The notes beneath the pieces were generated by a model. The model was not told the origin of the DNA and searched no databases. It saw only the letters and a list, made by a program, of their open reading frames with translations. A program made the position numbers and the translations under genes. Of a stretch of DNA of 64,000 nt, positions 18,739 through 28,266 are shown in pieces (position 1 is the first letter of the stretch; the number at the start of each line of letters is the position of its first letter). This DNA comes from an uncultured Hyphomicrobiales bacterium (GTDB lineage Bacteria > Pseudomonadota > Alphaproteobacteria > Rhizobiales > Beijerinckiaceae): contig CAINED010000036.1 in the NCBI GenBank assembly GCA_903847605.1, positions 1-64,000 of the forward strand. The letters run 5' to 3'.

Positions 18739-21483
18739 ATGTCGAATCCAACAAGCTACAAAAGATATTCGGGCCGAATCCTTCTCGCACTCGCCCTTGC
18801 GGCCACCGGCGCATTCGTCTGGATGTTTGCGCAGGTCACGGCGCATACGTTCGCCCGGCAGGACGCGGCCGCCGCGAGTCAGGTCGTCGCGCGATATTTC
18901 AGCCTCGACAACTCAGAAATCGAGGCGATTGCAAATGGAGCCAAGCCCTCCCCGGCATTCCGCGCGACCATCGACAGGGGCCTGAACGCCAGCGTCTTTT
19001 TCGGCTTCAAGATCTTCGATCCGCAGGGGCGCCTCAAATACTCGGCTTCGGCGGCGGCGGGCAGCGACCCCTCCACCACGGAAGCCGGCACGATCAGCGA
19101 AAGCGCACGGCGCGCGGCCGAAACCGCCACCACGATCACCGACACCGGGGAATTCAAGACGTCGGCCGGCGTGCGCTATCTCGCGGAAACCGTGATCCCC
19201 GTCCTGCGCGACGGCAAGCCGATCGCGGTCCAGCAGATCTATCTCGAACAGACCGGTCGCCTGCTGCAGTTGCGCGATCGCATCACGACCCTGACGGTGC
19301 TCGCCGCCCTGCTCGCCGCCATCGCCTTCGGCATTCCCGCCATTGCCTGGCGGCGCAAATCGGCCGATCTCGCCGCCCGCGAGCGCGACCTTGACCTGCA
19401 ATCGAAGCGTTTCAAGACGGCGCTCGACAACCTGCCGCAGGGCATCACCCTGTTCGACGGCGACCGCAAACTCGCCATGGCGAACGACCGATATGCGAAA
19501 ATGTTCGGTATCCCCGGCGACCTCCTGAAGCCCGGAACATCCGTCGATAACATCCGCAAGCTGCGTTTCGAACACGGCTGCCCCGTGCTGTCCGACTTCG
19601 AGCACGACAGCGCTGGAGAGCAGCGCTACAGCCGCCTCGCCAACGGCATCGAAAGATCCAAGGAAACCTGGGAACTGGAAGACGGCCGCACCGTCAAGAC
19701 AACCCGCTATCAAGTGCCCGACGGCGGCTGGGTTTCGCTGCATCAGGACGTCACGGAAGACCTGCGCCGGCAGGAAGAACTGGCGACGGCGCGGCGCTTC
19801 CTCGACAAGGTCATCGAAAACATTCCCGTCGCGATCATCGTCAAGGACGCCAAGGAATTGCGCTACCAGGTCGCCAACCGCGAAGTCGCGAACGTGCATG
19901 GCCTGCCGCCGGAGGCCATCATCGGCAAGCGGACCTGCGATTTCTTCGCGCCGGAACAGGCGGCAAAGATCGACAAGGCCGACCGCGATGTGCTGGCGCG
20001 TAACGCCCGCGAAGCCAGTTGCACCGAGGGCGTGATCGTGACGCCCGGACGCGGCGATCGCATCATCGCAACCAAGCGCCTTGCCGTGCGCAATCCCAAC
20101 GGGGAAGCGGCGTGGCTCGTCACCATCATCGAGGACGTGACCGAGCGTCGCGCGGCCGAGGCGCAGATCAATTTCCTCGCTCATCACGATCCGCTCACCG
20201 AACTCTCGAATCGCGCCCATTTCCAGGACAGCGTCGACAGGGCGATTGCCGAGCGCAAACAAGGTTCGGGCCTCGCCGTCGCCCTGTTCGATCTCGACGG
20301 CTTCAAGGAAATCAACGACGCCTTCGGCCATGCGGCGGGCGATGAAGTGCTGCGCACGGTCAGCCAGCGCCTTCTCGCCAATGTCGCCGGCGTCGATCTC
20401 GTGGCTCGACTGGGCGGCGACGAATTCGCGATCATGTTCCGTTCGAAGGCGGACGAGGAAAGCCTCGATCCACTCATGAACGAGATCATCGACGAAATCC
20501 GCAAACCGATCGATTTCGACTCGCGCAAGCTTGTCGTCGAAGCCAGCGCCGGCGTCGCCTTCATGACTGACACGCCGATGGATCGCGCGACATTACTACG
20601 TCAGGCCGATCTCGCGCTCTACGAGGCCAAGAGCCAGGGCAAGGGCGTCTATTGCGCCTACATCCCGGAGATCATGGAACGCCGCATGAGCCGCAAGGCG
20701 CTCGAATTCGACATGCACGCGGCGATCGCCGAAGACCAGTTCGAAATCCATTATCAGCCCATCGTCGATCTGCGCACAGGCACGATCGTCAGCATGGAAG
20801 CGCTGGTGCGCTGGATCCATCCGGTGCGCGGCATGATCTCGCCGCTCGACTTCATTCCGATTGCGGAGGAGTCCGGCCTCATCGTTCAGATCGGCGAAAT
20901 CGTGCTGGAAAAGGCCTGCCACGCCGCGGCGCAATGGCCCTCGCATGTGCGCGTTTCCGTCAACCTGTCGCCGGTGCAGTTCCGCGACCGCAATCTCGCG
21001 GTGAAGATCGCCAAGGTGCTGATGGAATCGAAGATATTGCCGCAACGTCTCGAACTCGAAATCACCGAGGCGGCGCTGCTCGACGACAGCTTCGACAACA
21101 TCCAGTTGCTGACTGACCTGCGCGCCACCGGCATCCGCATCGTCATGGACGATTTCGGCACCGGCTATTCGTCGCTGAACTATCTGCGCAACTTCCCCTT
21201 CGACAAGATCAAGATCGACCGCAGCTATGTGCGCGATCTCGAACTGGGCGCCAACCACTCGCGCACCATCCTCAGCGCCGTGCTGGCCATGGCTCAGGGC
21301 CTCGATCTTTCGACCACGGCGGAAGGCGTCGAGACGCAGGAGCAGATGGATATCCTGCGCAACGCCGGCTGCACGGAAATGCAGGGCTACTTCTTCTCGA
21401 GGCCCGTGCCGCAAAGGGATCTGGTGAAAATCTTCGAGCGCAATGCGGAAGTTCAGAAGGCGCGCGAAGCCAGGGCCGCGTGA
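18739..21483 (+). CDS. Membrane-anchored PAS-PAS-GGDEF-EAL cyclic-di-GMP protein
   Basis: A 914-residue signalling protein. Two transmembrane helices (about 13-33 and 184-204) enclose a periplasmic sensor domain. Two PAS domains follow (about 225-340 and 352-465), then GGDEF (motif intact at about 559) and EAL (EAL motif near 687, with the DDFGTGYSSLNYL and DKIKIDRSYV signatures and E in NLSPVQFRD-type context). The diguanylate cyclase active site is complete. The inhibitory RxxD site expected five residues before GGDEF reads AGVD, so product inhibition at that site is probably absent. The EAL metal and catalytic residues look intact, so both activities are possible. The gene stands alone. 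Confidence 0.9.
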   Translation: MSNPTSYKRYSGRILLALALAATGAFVWMFAQVTAHTFARQDAAAASQVVARYFSLDNSEIEAIANGAKPSPAFRATIDRGLNASVFFGFKIFDPQGRLKYSASAAAGSDPSTTEAGTISESARRAAETATTITDTGEFKTSAGVRYLAETVIPVLRDGKPIAVQQIYLEQTGRLLQLRDRITTLTVLAALLAAIAFGIPAIAWRRKSADLAARERDLDLQSKRFKTALDNLPQGITLFDGDRKLAMANDRYAKMFGIPGDLLKPGTSVDNIRKLRFEHGCPVLSDFEHDSAGEQRYSRLANGIERSKETWELEDGRTVKTTRYQVPDGGWVSLHQDVTEDLRRQEELATARRFLDKVIENIPVAIIVKDAKELRYQVANREVANVHGLPPEAIIGKRTCDFFAPEQAAKIDKADRDVLARNAREASCTEGVIVTPGRGDRIIATKRLAVRNPNGEAAWLVTIIEDVTERRAAEAQINFLAHHDPLTELSNRAHFQDSVDRAIAERKQGSGLAVALFDLDGFKEINDAFGHAAGDEVLRTVSQRLLANVAGVDLVARLGGDEFAIMFRSKADEESLDPLMNEIIDEIRKPIDFDSRKLVVEASAGVAFMTDTPMDRATLLRQADLALYEAKSQGKGVYCAYIPEIMERRMSRKALEFDMHAAIAEDQFEIHYQPIVDLRTGTIVSMEALVRWIHPVRGMISPLDFIPIAEESGLIVQIGEIVLEKACHAAAQWPSHVRVSVNLSPVQFRDRNLAVKIAKVLMESKILPQRLELEITEAALLDDSFDNIQLLTDLRATGIRIVMDDFGTGYSSLNYLRNFPFDKIKIDRSYVRDLELGANHSRTILSAVLAMAQGLDLSTTAEGVETQEQMDILRNAGCTEMQGYFFSRPVPQRDLVKIFERNAEVQKAREARAA

Positions 21484-21620
21484 GGCTACAGGATCGCGCG
21501 CAAAATCGAACGCAGGGTGTACTCGACCTTCTCCTGCAAGGGGAGAAGGAATTGCGCGGAGATATTTTCCAGCAACAAGTATATCGCTTTGGCCAACGAA
21601 CTGTCGAAGGCTCTCGCTTT

Positions 21621-22652
21621 CTACGCTGCTTCCAGCTTGAGATCGAGCTTGCGCAAGGCCGGCATCACTTCGCCTGCGAAGAGTTCGATTGAAGTCGTCA
21701 TCTCCTGCAGCGTCTGGTCACCGAAGGCCGGCTGTATCACGCAGTAATTGCATTTCGCCGCTGCCAGTTCTGCGCCGAGATAGTCGGCCATCGACTTTGG
21801 CGATCCTGCAAAGCCCCTGCCCTGCGCGACGAGGCCGTCCCATGTCTCGGGACGCGGATGGGTTCCCTTGCGCCCGTGCAGACGAAAGAGATGCGTGAAG
21901 CCGCGCTGCCAGTGCGGATAGGCGCGGCGCGCGATCTCATTCGCCTTTGCATCGGTTTCCGCGACGATGGCGAAGCGGCCGAGTCCCATCAGCGGATAAG
22001 GCTTTGCGCCCTGCGCCTGCCGCCACACGTCGCGGTACACGTTGTTACATTCGACGACGTCGGCGATCGGATCGAGGTTGATCTGCGCCCAGCCGTTGCG
22101 CGCGGCGCGCTCGGCGCTCGAAGTCGTATGCACCCCGTACCAGACCGGCGGCGTCGGCTTCTGGAAGGGCATGACGGTGAGACGCGCGCGGCTATATTGC
22201 TCGCCGCCGTGACCATCGACCTGCATCGTGCCGGTTTCCAGCGCTTCGAGAATGCGCGGCAGGTCGCGCCGATAGATCGCTTCGGTGGCCTCGGGATCGA
22301 TGCCCATGTAGCAGATTTCCACCGGCGAGGAGCCACGCCCGAAACCCATGTCGAGACGCCCGCGCGACATCTGGTCGACCATCGCGATCTCCTCGGCGAG
22401 GCGCATCGGATGATAGAGCGGCAGCGCATAGACCATGGGACCGAAACGCAGTTTCTTCGTGCGTTGCGCGGCTGCCGCCAGCATGATGTTCGGCGAGGGC
22501 GCCATGCCGAGCGTGGTCGCGTGATGTTCGGCGACGTGCCACGAATAGAACCCGAGGCGGTCGTAAAGCTCCATCAGCTTCAGCCGCTCCTCGAGATAAT
22601 CCGCGATGGGAAGATGATCGTTGTCGAGGTGATCGAAAATGCCGAATTCCAT
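21621..22652 (-). CDS. LLM-class flavin-dependent oxidoreductase (luciferase-like)
   Basis: A 343-residue bacterial luciferase-family protein starts MEFGIFDHLDNDHLP. It has YSWHVAEHHATTLGMAPSPN, KLRFGPMVYALPLYHPMRLAEEI, SRGRLDMGFGRGSSPVE and FQKPTPPVWYG, all typical of TIM-barrel monooxygenases using reduced FMN. The substrate is unknown; relatives oxidise alkanesulfonates, nitriloacetate or coenzyme-like compounds. No flavin reductase is adjacent. It is convergent with the GGDEF-EAL gene. Confidence 0.85.
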   Translation of the reverse strand: MEFGIFDHLDNDHLPIADYLEERLKLMELYDRLGFYSWHVAEHHATTLGMAPSPNIMLAAAAQRTKKLRFGPMVYALPLYHPMRLAEEIAMVDQMSRGRLDMGFGRGSSPVEICYMGIDPEATEAIYRRDLPRILEALETGTMQVDGHGGEQYSRARLTVMPFQKPTPPVWYGVHTTSSAERAARNGWAQINLDPIADVVECNNVYRDVWRQAQGAKPYPLMGLGRFAIVAETDAKANEIARRAYPHWQRGFTHLFRLHGRKGTHPRPETWDGLVAQGRGFAGSPKSMADYLGAELAAAKCNYCVIQPAFGDQTLQEMTTSIELFAGEVMPALRKLDLKLEAA

Positions 22653-22740
22653 GTCGCGTCCGCCCCTTATTCTTGCTTCGTTGCTCCAGGCAGTTTCGCA
22701 CGGCGGGAGGCTGGGGAAAAGCGCGAAGGTCGGATCGGGA

Positions 22741-23415
22741 TCAGCGGCAAAATTTCGTATTGCCGTCGCGCCCGCGCGGCTCGAGATCGATGTGAATATT
22801 GTTGCCGTGAAAGGCGTCCGAACCGATGCCGAGCACGGTATTGAAATGGGCGCAGGCGCGCGCCGTGATATGCGCGATCACATCGCGCTGTTCTGATTGG
22901 GCCGGCGCGGCGAGCGATATGGTTTTCCCGCCTTCCATGGTCACCGACATCAGATCGACCGCAAGGCCCTGCGCATGGCTGGACAGTTTGGCGCCGGGCT
23001 GGTTGTTGCGGCTGCGGCAGACATAACCGGGCCCCGCGTCGATGGACGTGATGCCCGCGCCCAGGACCTGCCTTGAAGCGGGATCGGCAACATCGAGCAC
23101 GAATTGCGCGAAGCGCTCCGCCATGGCGCAAGCCAGTACGGGCGTTCCCGCCAGAACGACCCTGGGATTCCCCGGCAAACCCATGATCGCGGTAATGGCG
23201 ACGGGCTCGCTGACGGCGCAGGCCGGCTGGCTCGGCGGCGGAATTCTCGCCCTTTCATTCAGCACCACGCCGAGTGCGGAAAGCCGCTCGCGGCAATCGG
23301 GATCGCTGCCGTGGATGGCCGGCTTTTCCGGCGGCGTGGGAACCTCCTCGGCCCGCGGCGCAGGCGAACAGGACATCGCCGCAACAATAACCGTCGCCGC
23401 GCGTCTGAAGGACAT
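22741..23415 (-). CDS. Extensin-like C-terminal domain protein, secreted
   Basis: A 224-residue protein has an N-terminal signal peptide (MSFRRAATVIVAAMSCSPAP). The extensin-like C-terminal domain (PF06904) fills residues about 40-224, with KLSSHAQGLAVDLMSV, where the SxHxxGxAxD motif provides metal-binding residues as in D-Ala-D-Ala carboxypeptidase-type folds, and HGNNIHIDLEPR near the end. Several cysteines (DCRERL, VCRSRN, FCR) suggest disulfides in the periplasm. The family is frequent in Hyphomicrobiales and a role in peptidoglycan is inferred. It is divergent from the dioxygenase gene. Confidence 0.82.
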   Translation of the reverse strand: MSFRRAATVIVAAMSCSPAPRAEEVPTPPEKPAIHGSDPDCRERLSALGVVLNERARIPPPSQPACAVSEPVAITAIMGLPGNPRVVLAGTPVLACAMAERFAQFVLDVADPASRQVLGAGITSIDAGPGYVCRSRNNQPGAKLSSHAQGLAVDLMSVTMEGGKTISLAAPAQSEQRDVIAHITARACAHFNTVLGIGSDAFHGNNIHIDLEPRGRDGNTKFCR

Positions 23416-23531
23416 CGTGATTTTTGCGCCCATACGGCTTGAACGCAGCGCTGCCGACAGGGTTGCAGGCGACAGGCGTTTTCGGATTGGCTATAACGCA
23501 CGCAGCGATAAGAAAAATCCGGGAGACTCCC

Positions 23532-24416
23532 ATGACTTTCACCGTCCACAAGCTCCATCCCCATACCGGGGCGGAAATCCGCGGGCTCGACATTTCGCAA
23601 CCGCTCGACGACGCCACCGTGAAGGCATTGCGCCAGGCATGGCTCGACAATCTCGTGCTGGTGTACCGCGGACAATCTCTCGACAAATACCAGCAGCGCC
23701 GCTTCGTCGAATATTGGGGCGAGGTCGGCTCGCGCGCCAACAAGCTGCCCGCAAAAAATCCGCGCAAGATGGATGGCCCGGATTACGATTCCGAAGAGAT
23801 GTTCATCTCCAACATCCGACAGGAAGGAAAGCCGATCGGCGTGCTGCCGGATGGCGAGCTCTGGTTCCATCATGACATGTGCTATTCGGAGCGCCCGAAC
23901 CGCGCGAGTTTCCTCTTTTCGCTCGAAGTGCCTGCGACCGGAGGCAACACCAAATTCGCCAATATGTACCAGGCCTACGACAACCTTCCGCAGCGCCTGA
24001 AGGACCGGATCGAGGGCCGCCGCGTGTTGCAGGTCTTCGACGAGGTGCAGGACTCGCGGCTCGATCTCGCGCAATACCGGCTCGAAGACCTGAAACACTG
24101 GAACCAGCCGATGGTGCTGCGTCATCCCGAGACCGGACGGCGCGCGCTCTACGTCAACCGTCTCATGAGCCATATCGTCGAGGGCCTCGATCAGGCCGAG
24201 AGCGATGCGCTGCTTGAGGAGCTCTACGAATATACCGAAGATCCGGCACTGGTTTACGAACACGTCTGGAAGCCGGGCGATCTCCTGATGTGGGACAATC
24301 TCTGTTCGATTCACGCGCGCACGGATTTTCCGAAGGAAGAGCGCAGGCTCATGCGCCGCATGACGATTGCAGGCGCGCCGGTTATCCCCGCATGGGAAAA
24401 CGCGACTGCCGCTTAA
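23532..24416 (+). CDS. TauD/TfdA-family Fe(II)/2-oxoglutarate dioxygenase
   Basis: A 294-residue protein with the dioxygenase core. Iron ligands are H113-x-D115 in WFHHDMCY and the distal H261 in NLCSIHAR; the 2-oxoglutarate-binding Arg is in RLMRRMTI near 275. The N-terminus TVHKLHPHTGAEIRGLDIS and LVLVYRGQSLD are typical. Family members hydroxylate taurine, 2,4-D and similar acids or alkyl sulfates; the substrate is not evident and no transporter is directly attached. The ATG at 23532 follows GGGAG by six bases. Confidence 0.88.
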   Translation: MTFTVHKLHPHTGAEIRGLDISQPLDDATVKALRQAWLDNLVLVYRGQSLDKYQQRRFVEYWGEVGSRANKLPAKNPRKMDGPDYDSEEMFISNIRQEGKPIGVLPDGELWFHHDMCYSERPNRASFLFSLEVPATGGNTKFANMYQAYDNLPQRLKDRIEGRRVLQVFDEVQDSRLDLAQYRLEDLKHWNQPMVLRHPETGRRALYVNRLMSHIVEGLDQAESDALLEELYEYTEDPALVYEHVWKPGDLLMWDNLCSIHARTDFPKEERRLMRRMTIAGAPVIPAWENATAA

Positions 24417-25112
24417 TCACTCGACATCGCAGAAGATGCGCACCGGCCGCTTCCCGGCGGTGCGTACGAAGTCCAGGATCTTACGTTCAGACGTCGCGTC
24501 GCGCGGCCTTCTCAGATTTATGTGGCCGCCATCGCGAAGGACAAGCCGATAGAAATCGGGGTCATCGCTGTCGTCATAGACTTGCCATTCCTCGACGTCG
24601 CTCCATGGAATGCGATGCACCGGAACATCCGCCGCTGCGCCGAGATGAGCGAACATGTTCAAATTGGCGTAATGCCGGGCTGCCGCGAAGGATGCGCCGG
24701 TCATGGCCGAAGGCGCAAAGAGAACACCTTCAAGGTCCAGTTCGACGACAGGTGGACGTTTGGACTTCGCGCTATAGGCGCAATGTGCTTCAGCGGCATC
24801 ATGGCCCGCGGCCGGCATGAACAACCGGCCAAACTTATATTCGTCACGCAAATCCGGCGGAAGCGCGCGATAGGCTCGCGCCGCACGCAGGTTGATACTG
24901 ACAAGCGCAGCGATGCAAAGCCCTGCCGTCACAAAGGCCGGCGTCCAGTTTGAATCATCCACCTTGCCATTCACGGTAAAAGCGACGAAGGGCGAGAAGA
25001 TGAGAAGCAACCATAGCGGGATGACGAGCGCGTACGGCCTGTGCATATTCTTCGGCAGGGGCGTCCGGCGATAGACAATCGCCGACGAGGCAGCCGGACC
25101 TTCAGGTTCCAT
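24417..25112 (-). CDS. Hypothetical protein with two N-terminal transmembrane helices
   Basis: A 231-residue protein with two hydrophobic segments (about 26-46 and 58-77) and a soluble C-terminal domain (about 90-231) with VPVHRIPWSDVEEWQVYDDSDD and YRLVLRDGGHINLRRPR. That pattern recalls PH-like or YcxB-type domains tethered to the membrane, but I do not recognise a family. Its stop codon abuts the stop of the convergent dioxygenase gene. No operon partner is evident. Confidence 0.6.
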   Translation of the reverse strand: MEPEGPAASSAIVYRRTPLPKNMHRPYALVIPLWLLLIFSPFVAFTVNGKVDDSNWTPAFVTAGLCIAALVSINLRAARAYRALPPDLRDEYKFGRLFMPAAGHDAAEAHCAYSAKSKRPPVVELDLEGVLFAPSAMTGASFAAARHYANLNMFAHLGAAADVPVHRIPWSDVEEWQVYDDSDDPDFYRLVLRDGGHINLRRPRDATSERKILDFVRTAGKRPVRIFCDVE

Positions 25113-25186
25113 GCTCGCTATCTTACGATGTGAAAATTAAACTTTGATGGCGACAGCTGCGAAAATTCGATTCGTCCGCCATCGCG

Positions 25187-26683
25187 TCAGCCCGCGCTTT
25201 TTTTCCGCGACCGCCAGAATGCGCCGCCTGCGATGATGGCAAGCGCAGCGACCAGCAGGAACAGAAAAGTCTGCGCCGCCGGCCCTTGCAGGAAGATGAC
25301 GGGATCGCCTTCGGAGATCATGAGCGCGCGTCGGAAACTCACCTCGATGCGGTCGCCAAGGACGAAAGCGAGTAACAGCGGCGACATGTCGTAGCCGTAG
25401 AGCCGCAGGAAATAACCGCCTGCCCCGGCCAGCGCCATCACGCCGAGATCGAAGGCCGAACCCTTAACAGAGTAGACGCCGACGATGCAGATGATGAGCA
25501 CGAGCGGCGCGAGATAGCCGACGGGCGTGCGCAGAATCGAAACGAACAGGCTTACCAGCGGCAAATTGAGAATCACGAGAATGACGTTGCCGATGAGCAT
25601 CGAGGCGATGAGGCCCCAGAATATCTGGGGGTGTTCGGAGACGAGCAGCGGACCCGGTTGCACGCCATGCACCGTCAACGCCGACAACAGCACCGCCGTC
25701 ACGGGGATGGCGGGAATGCCCAGCACGAGCAGCGGGATCATGGCGGAACCGGTCGTCGCGTTGTTCGCGGTTTCCGGACCTGCAACACCGGCGACAGCGC
25801 CCTTGCCGAATTCCTCGGGCCGTTTCGACAATGCTTTTTCCAGCGCATAGGAGGCGTAAGTCGAGACGATATGCCCGACGCCGGGCACAACGCCAAAGAT
25901 GAATCCGATGAACGAGCCGCGCAGCGTCGGCATCGACGCCTGTTTCACTTCTTCCCTGGTAGGCAGGAGTTCGCGCAAGGACGGCGCGCGCGGGCGCTCA
26001 TCCTGCTTCAGTTTCAGCGACAGAAGAATTTCGGAAATGCCGAAGAGACCGATGGCGAGCGCCGCGAAATTCAGGCCGTCTGCGAGTTGCAGAAATCCGA
26101 GAGTGAAACGCGGCGCAGCGGTCAGCGGATCGTTGCCGATCATCGCGAGCAGCAATCCGAGCACGATCATCACGAGCGTCTTCGACAGGGCCGACGACGA
26201 TGCAATGCCTGCCACCAGCAGCGCGCTCGTCAGCATCACGAATTCGGCGGCCGGACCGATGGCGAGCATGGCTTGCGCGAGACGGGGCGCGACCAGCATC
26301 AATCCGATGACGGAGATAACGCCGCCGACGAAAGAGCCGACAGCGGCTATCGTCAGCGCCGCGCCCGCCCTGCCCTTGCGCGCCATTTCATAGCCGTCGA
26401 TGCAGGTGATGACGGAGGCCGCCTCACCGGGAATGCGCATGAGAATGGATGTCGTGGAGCCCCCGTACATTGCGCCGTAGAAAATCCCGGACAGCATGAT
26501 GATCGCGCCGGCGGGATCGAGCTTGAAGGTGAGCGGCAGCAGCAAAGTCATGCCTGCAAGCGGACCCAGGCCCGGCAGAACGCCGACGATCGAGCCCCAG
26601 AAGCAGCCGATGAAACAGTAGAGAAGATTTTGCGGCGTCAGCGCGACGGCGAGGCCACCAAGCAGATGCGAAAAAGCCTCCAT
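25187..26683 (-). CDS. tctA: Tripartite tricarboxylate transporter, large permease TctA
   Basis: A 498-residue membrane protein with about 10-12 helices and the TctA hallmark GVLPGLGPLAGMTLLLP near the N-terminus, plus GAMYGGSTTSILMRIPGE and IFGVVPGVGHIVSTYASYALE. The family imports tricarboxylates and other carboxylates with a periplasmic binding protein, driven by ion gradients. It is the last gene of tctC-tctB-tctA, four bases after tctB. Confidence 0.93.
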   Translation of the reverse strand: MEAFSHLLGGLAVALTPQNLLYCFIGCFWGSIVGVLPGLGPLAGMTLLLPLTFKLDPAGAIIMLSGIFYGAMYGGSTTSILMRIPGEAASVITCIDGYEMARKGRAGAALTIAAVGSFVGGVISVIGLMLVAPRLAQAMLAIGPAAEFVMLTSALLVAGIASSSALSKTLVMIVLGLLLAMIGNDPLTAAPRFTLGFLQLADGLNFAALAIGLFGISEILLSLKLKQDERPRAPSLRELLPTREEVKQASMPTLRGSFIGFIFGVVPGVGHIVSTYASYALEKALSKRPEEFGKGAVAGVAGPETANNATTGSAMIPLLVLGIPAIPVTAVLLSALTVHGVQPGPLLVSEHPQIFWGLIASMLIGNVILVILNLPLVSLFVSILRTPVGYLAPLVLIICIVGVYSVKGSAFDLGVMALAGAGGYFLRLYGYDMSPLLLAFVLGDRIEVSFRRALMISEGDPVIFLQGPAAQTFLFLLVAALAIIAGGAFWRSRKKSAG

Positions 26684-26687
26684 CGCC

Positions 26688-27152
26688 TCAGCTTCCCAGA
26701 AGCGGCGAAAGAACGCCGCCGGGCAAAGCGACGCCGAGCGCTTTCACGAAGACGACATGCACGGCGAACGAAAATAGCATTGCAACAAACGCAGAGGGCA
26801 GCAGCGCGACGCCGCCGAGCCAGCGAAAGCCTGCAAAGAGAAACAGCGTCGACGCCACGACAAAGCCCGCGCTTTCGAGAAGGAGACAGGCGGCCGCAAT
26901 CAGCGCCATCGCGAGAAGCGCGTTGCCGTCGATGGCGGCGCTCAAAACCTTCTGCTTGCGCGCTGCGCGAAACGCCGATGCGAGTCCGAAGCCCGCGAGG
27001 ATCACAGCCAGTGCAAAGGGAACGGCGCCCGGACCGGGCACGCCGGGATCTCCCTCCGGCAATTGCCACGCGGTCCAGGCAAAGGCTGCGCCCGTGACGG
27101 CGAGCGCGAGGCCGCAAATGGTCTCGCCGGCGTTGCGAAGCGTGACGGACAA
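26688..27152 (-). CDS. tctB: Tripartite tricarboxylate transporter, small permease TctB
   Basis: A 154-residue membrane protein with four predicted helices, the usual size and topology of TctB. WQLPEGDPGVPGPGAVPF is the recognisable region between helices 1 and 2. It starts with TTG nine bases after tctC and ends four bases before tctA, so the three are cotranscribed. Confidence 0.85.
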   Translation of the reverse strand: MSVTLRNAGETICGLALAVTGAAFAWTAWQLPEGDPGVPGPGAVPFALAVILAGFGLASAFRAARKQKVLSAAIDGNALLAMALIAAACLLLESAGFVVASTLFLFAGFRWLGGVALLPSAFVAMLFSFAVHVVFVKALGVALPGGVLSPLLGS

Positions 27153-27161
27153 ACGCCGCGC

Positions 27162-28127
27162 CTAGTTCTTCTTGAGGCCGATGGCCTCGGCGACTTCGCC
27201 GAGCGCGGCAAGTTCGGAGCGCACGAGTTCGCCCGTCTTCTTAGCATCGTAAACGCGCTGCACGCCGCCGAGCTTTTCCATGGCGTCCCTGAATTTCGGC
27301 GTCGCGGCTGCCTCGCTGAATGTCTTTTCGATGGTGGCCGCGAGATCTTCAGGCAGGCCCGCTGGCGCGAAGAGGCCCCACCACAACACTGTTTCTTCCG
27401 CGCCGAGGCCGATGGCGTCGAGACCCTTGGCTGCCGGCAGCGCCTCGTTGTCGCCTGCCGATGTCAGCAGCAGGCACTTGGCCTTGCCAGCCTTCACATG
27501 GGGAATGATCGGCGGCAGCGAGCCGCCGTAAAAATTCACATGGCCGCCGAGAAAATTCTTCGCCGTCTCGCCCGCGCCGCCGAAGGGGATTGCGCGCACG
27601 CGCGTGCCCAGCTTGCGGAAGACGCGCTCGGCGCCCAGCTGCATCGTGCCGCCGACGCCATCGTTGCCATAGGTGAACTTGCCGCTATTGGCTTTCAGCT
27701 GCGCGATAAATTCGGCCGCGTTGCTTGCCGGAAATTCGGGCGAAGCGCAGAGCACGTAGGAGGAATAGCCGATCGACATCAGCGCGCGATAGCTGTCGGG
27801 CGTATAGCTCACCTTGAGGGTGTGCGGGCTCGATGTCAGCGGCGAATTCCAGATGAAGCCCAGCGTGTAGCCATCGGGCTTGGCGGCGACGAGTTGCGTT
27901 GTGCCGAGCGTGCCGCCCGCGCCGGCCTTGTTCTCGACGACGATTTTCTGGCGGATGACCGGCTCGACCATTTCCGCAAGCTGGCGGGCGAAAACGTCGG
28001 TGCCGCCGCCGGGCGGCGCGGGAACGATCAGCGTCACGGGCCGCGCGGGCCATGTCTGGGCAAGGGCCGGAATCGGCGCGGCGGCGAGGGCGCAGAACAG
28101 CGCGCGGGCAAAATGCTTTGATATCAT
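27162..28127 (-). CDS. tctC: Tripartite tricarboxylate transporter substrate-binding protein (TctC/Bug family)
   Basis: A 321-residue periplasmic protein with a signal peptide (residues 1-24, cut after ALA). The Bug-family fold shows WPARPVTLIVPAPPGGGTDV, then VVENKAGAGGTLGT, GFIWNSPLTSSPH and YGNDGVGGTMQLG. Bug proteins bind carboxylates such as citrate, nicotinate or aromatic acids. The ATG at 28127 follows GGAGGGAAAGCG; an ATG 45 bases upstream lacks a site. First gene of tctCBA and divergent from an amidohydrolase gene, which may supply the link to the imported acid. Confidence 0.92.
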   Translation of the reverse strand: MISKHFARALFCALAAAPIPALAQTWPARPVTLIVPAPPGGGTDVFARQLAEMVEPVIRQKIVVENKAGAGGTLGTTQLVAAKPDGYTLGFIWNSPLTSSPHTLKVSYTPDSYRALMSIGYSSYVLCASPEFPASNAAEFIAQLKANSGKFTYGNDGVGGTMQLGAERVFRKLGTRVRAIPFGGAGETAKNFLGGHVNFYGGSLPPIIPHVKAGKAKCLLLTSAGDNEALPAAKGLDAIGLGAEETVLWWGLFAPAGLPEDLAATIEKTFSEAAATPKFRDAMEKLGGVQRVYDAKKTGELVRSELAALGEVAEAIGLKKN

Positions 28128-28266
28128 CGCTTTCCCTCCAAAAAATCCCGCCGGCGGCGAAAACTCCCTCAAATCGAAGCGCCGCCATTAACCTATCGTT
28201 AGGATTGAGGTCGCGGGCGCGTCAAGGTTCGGGTTATCTCGCAGCCCTGCAACGGATGGATTCCCA

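Noticed and set aside
4030-28127. A joint tricarballylate pathway of the TcuA-like flavoprotein and tctCBA.
   Set aside because: They are 20 kb apart with no shared regulator or tcuB/tcuC seen; proximity alone is too weak.
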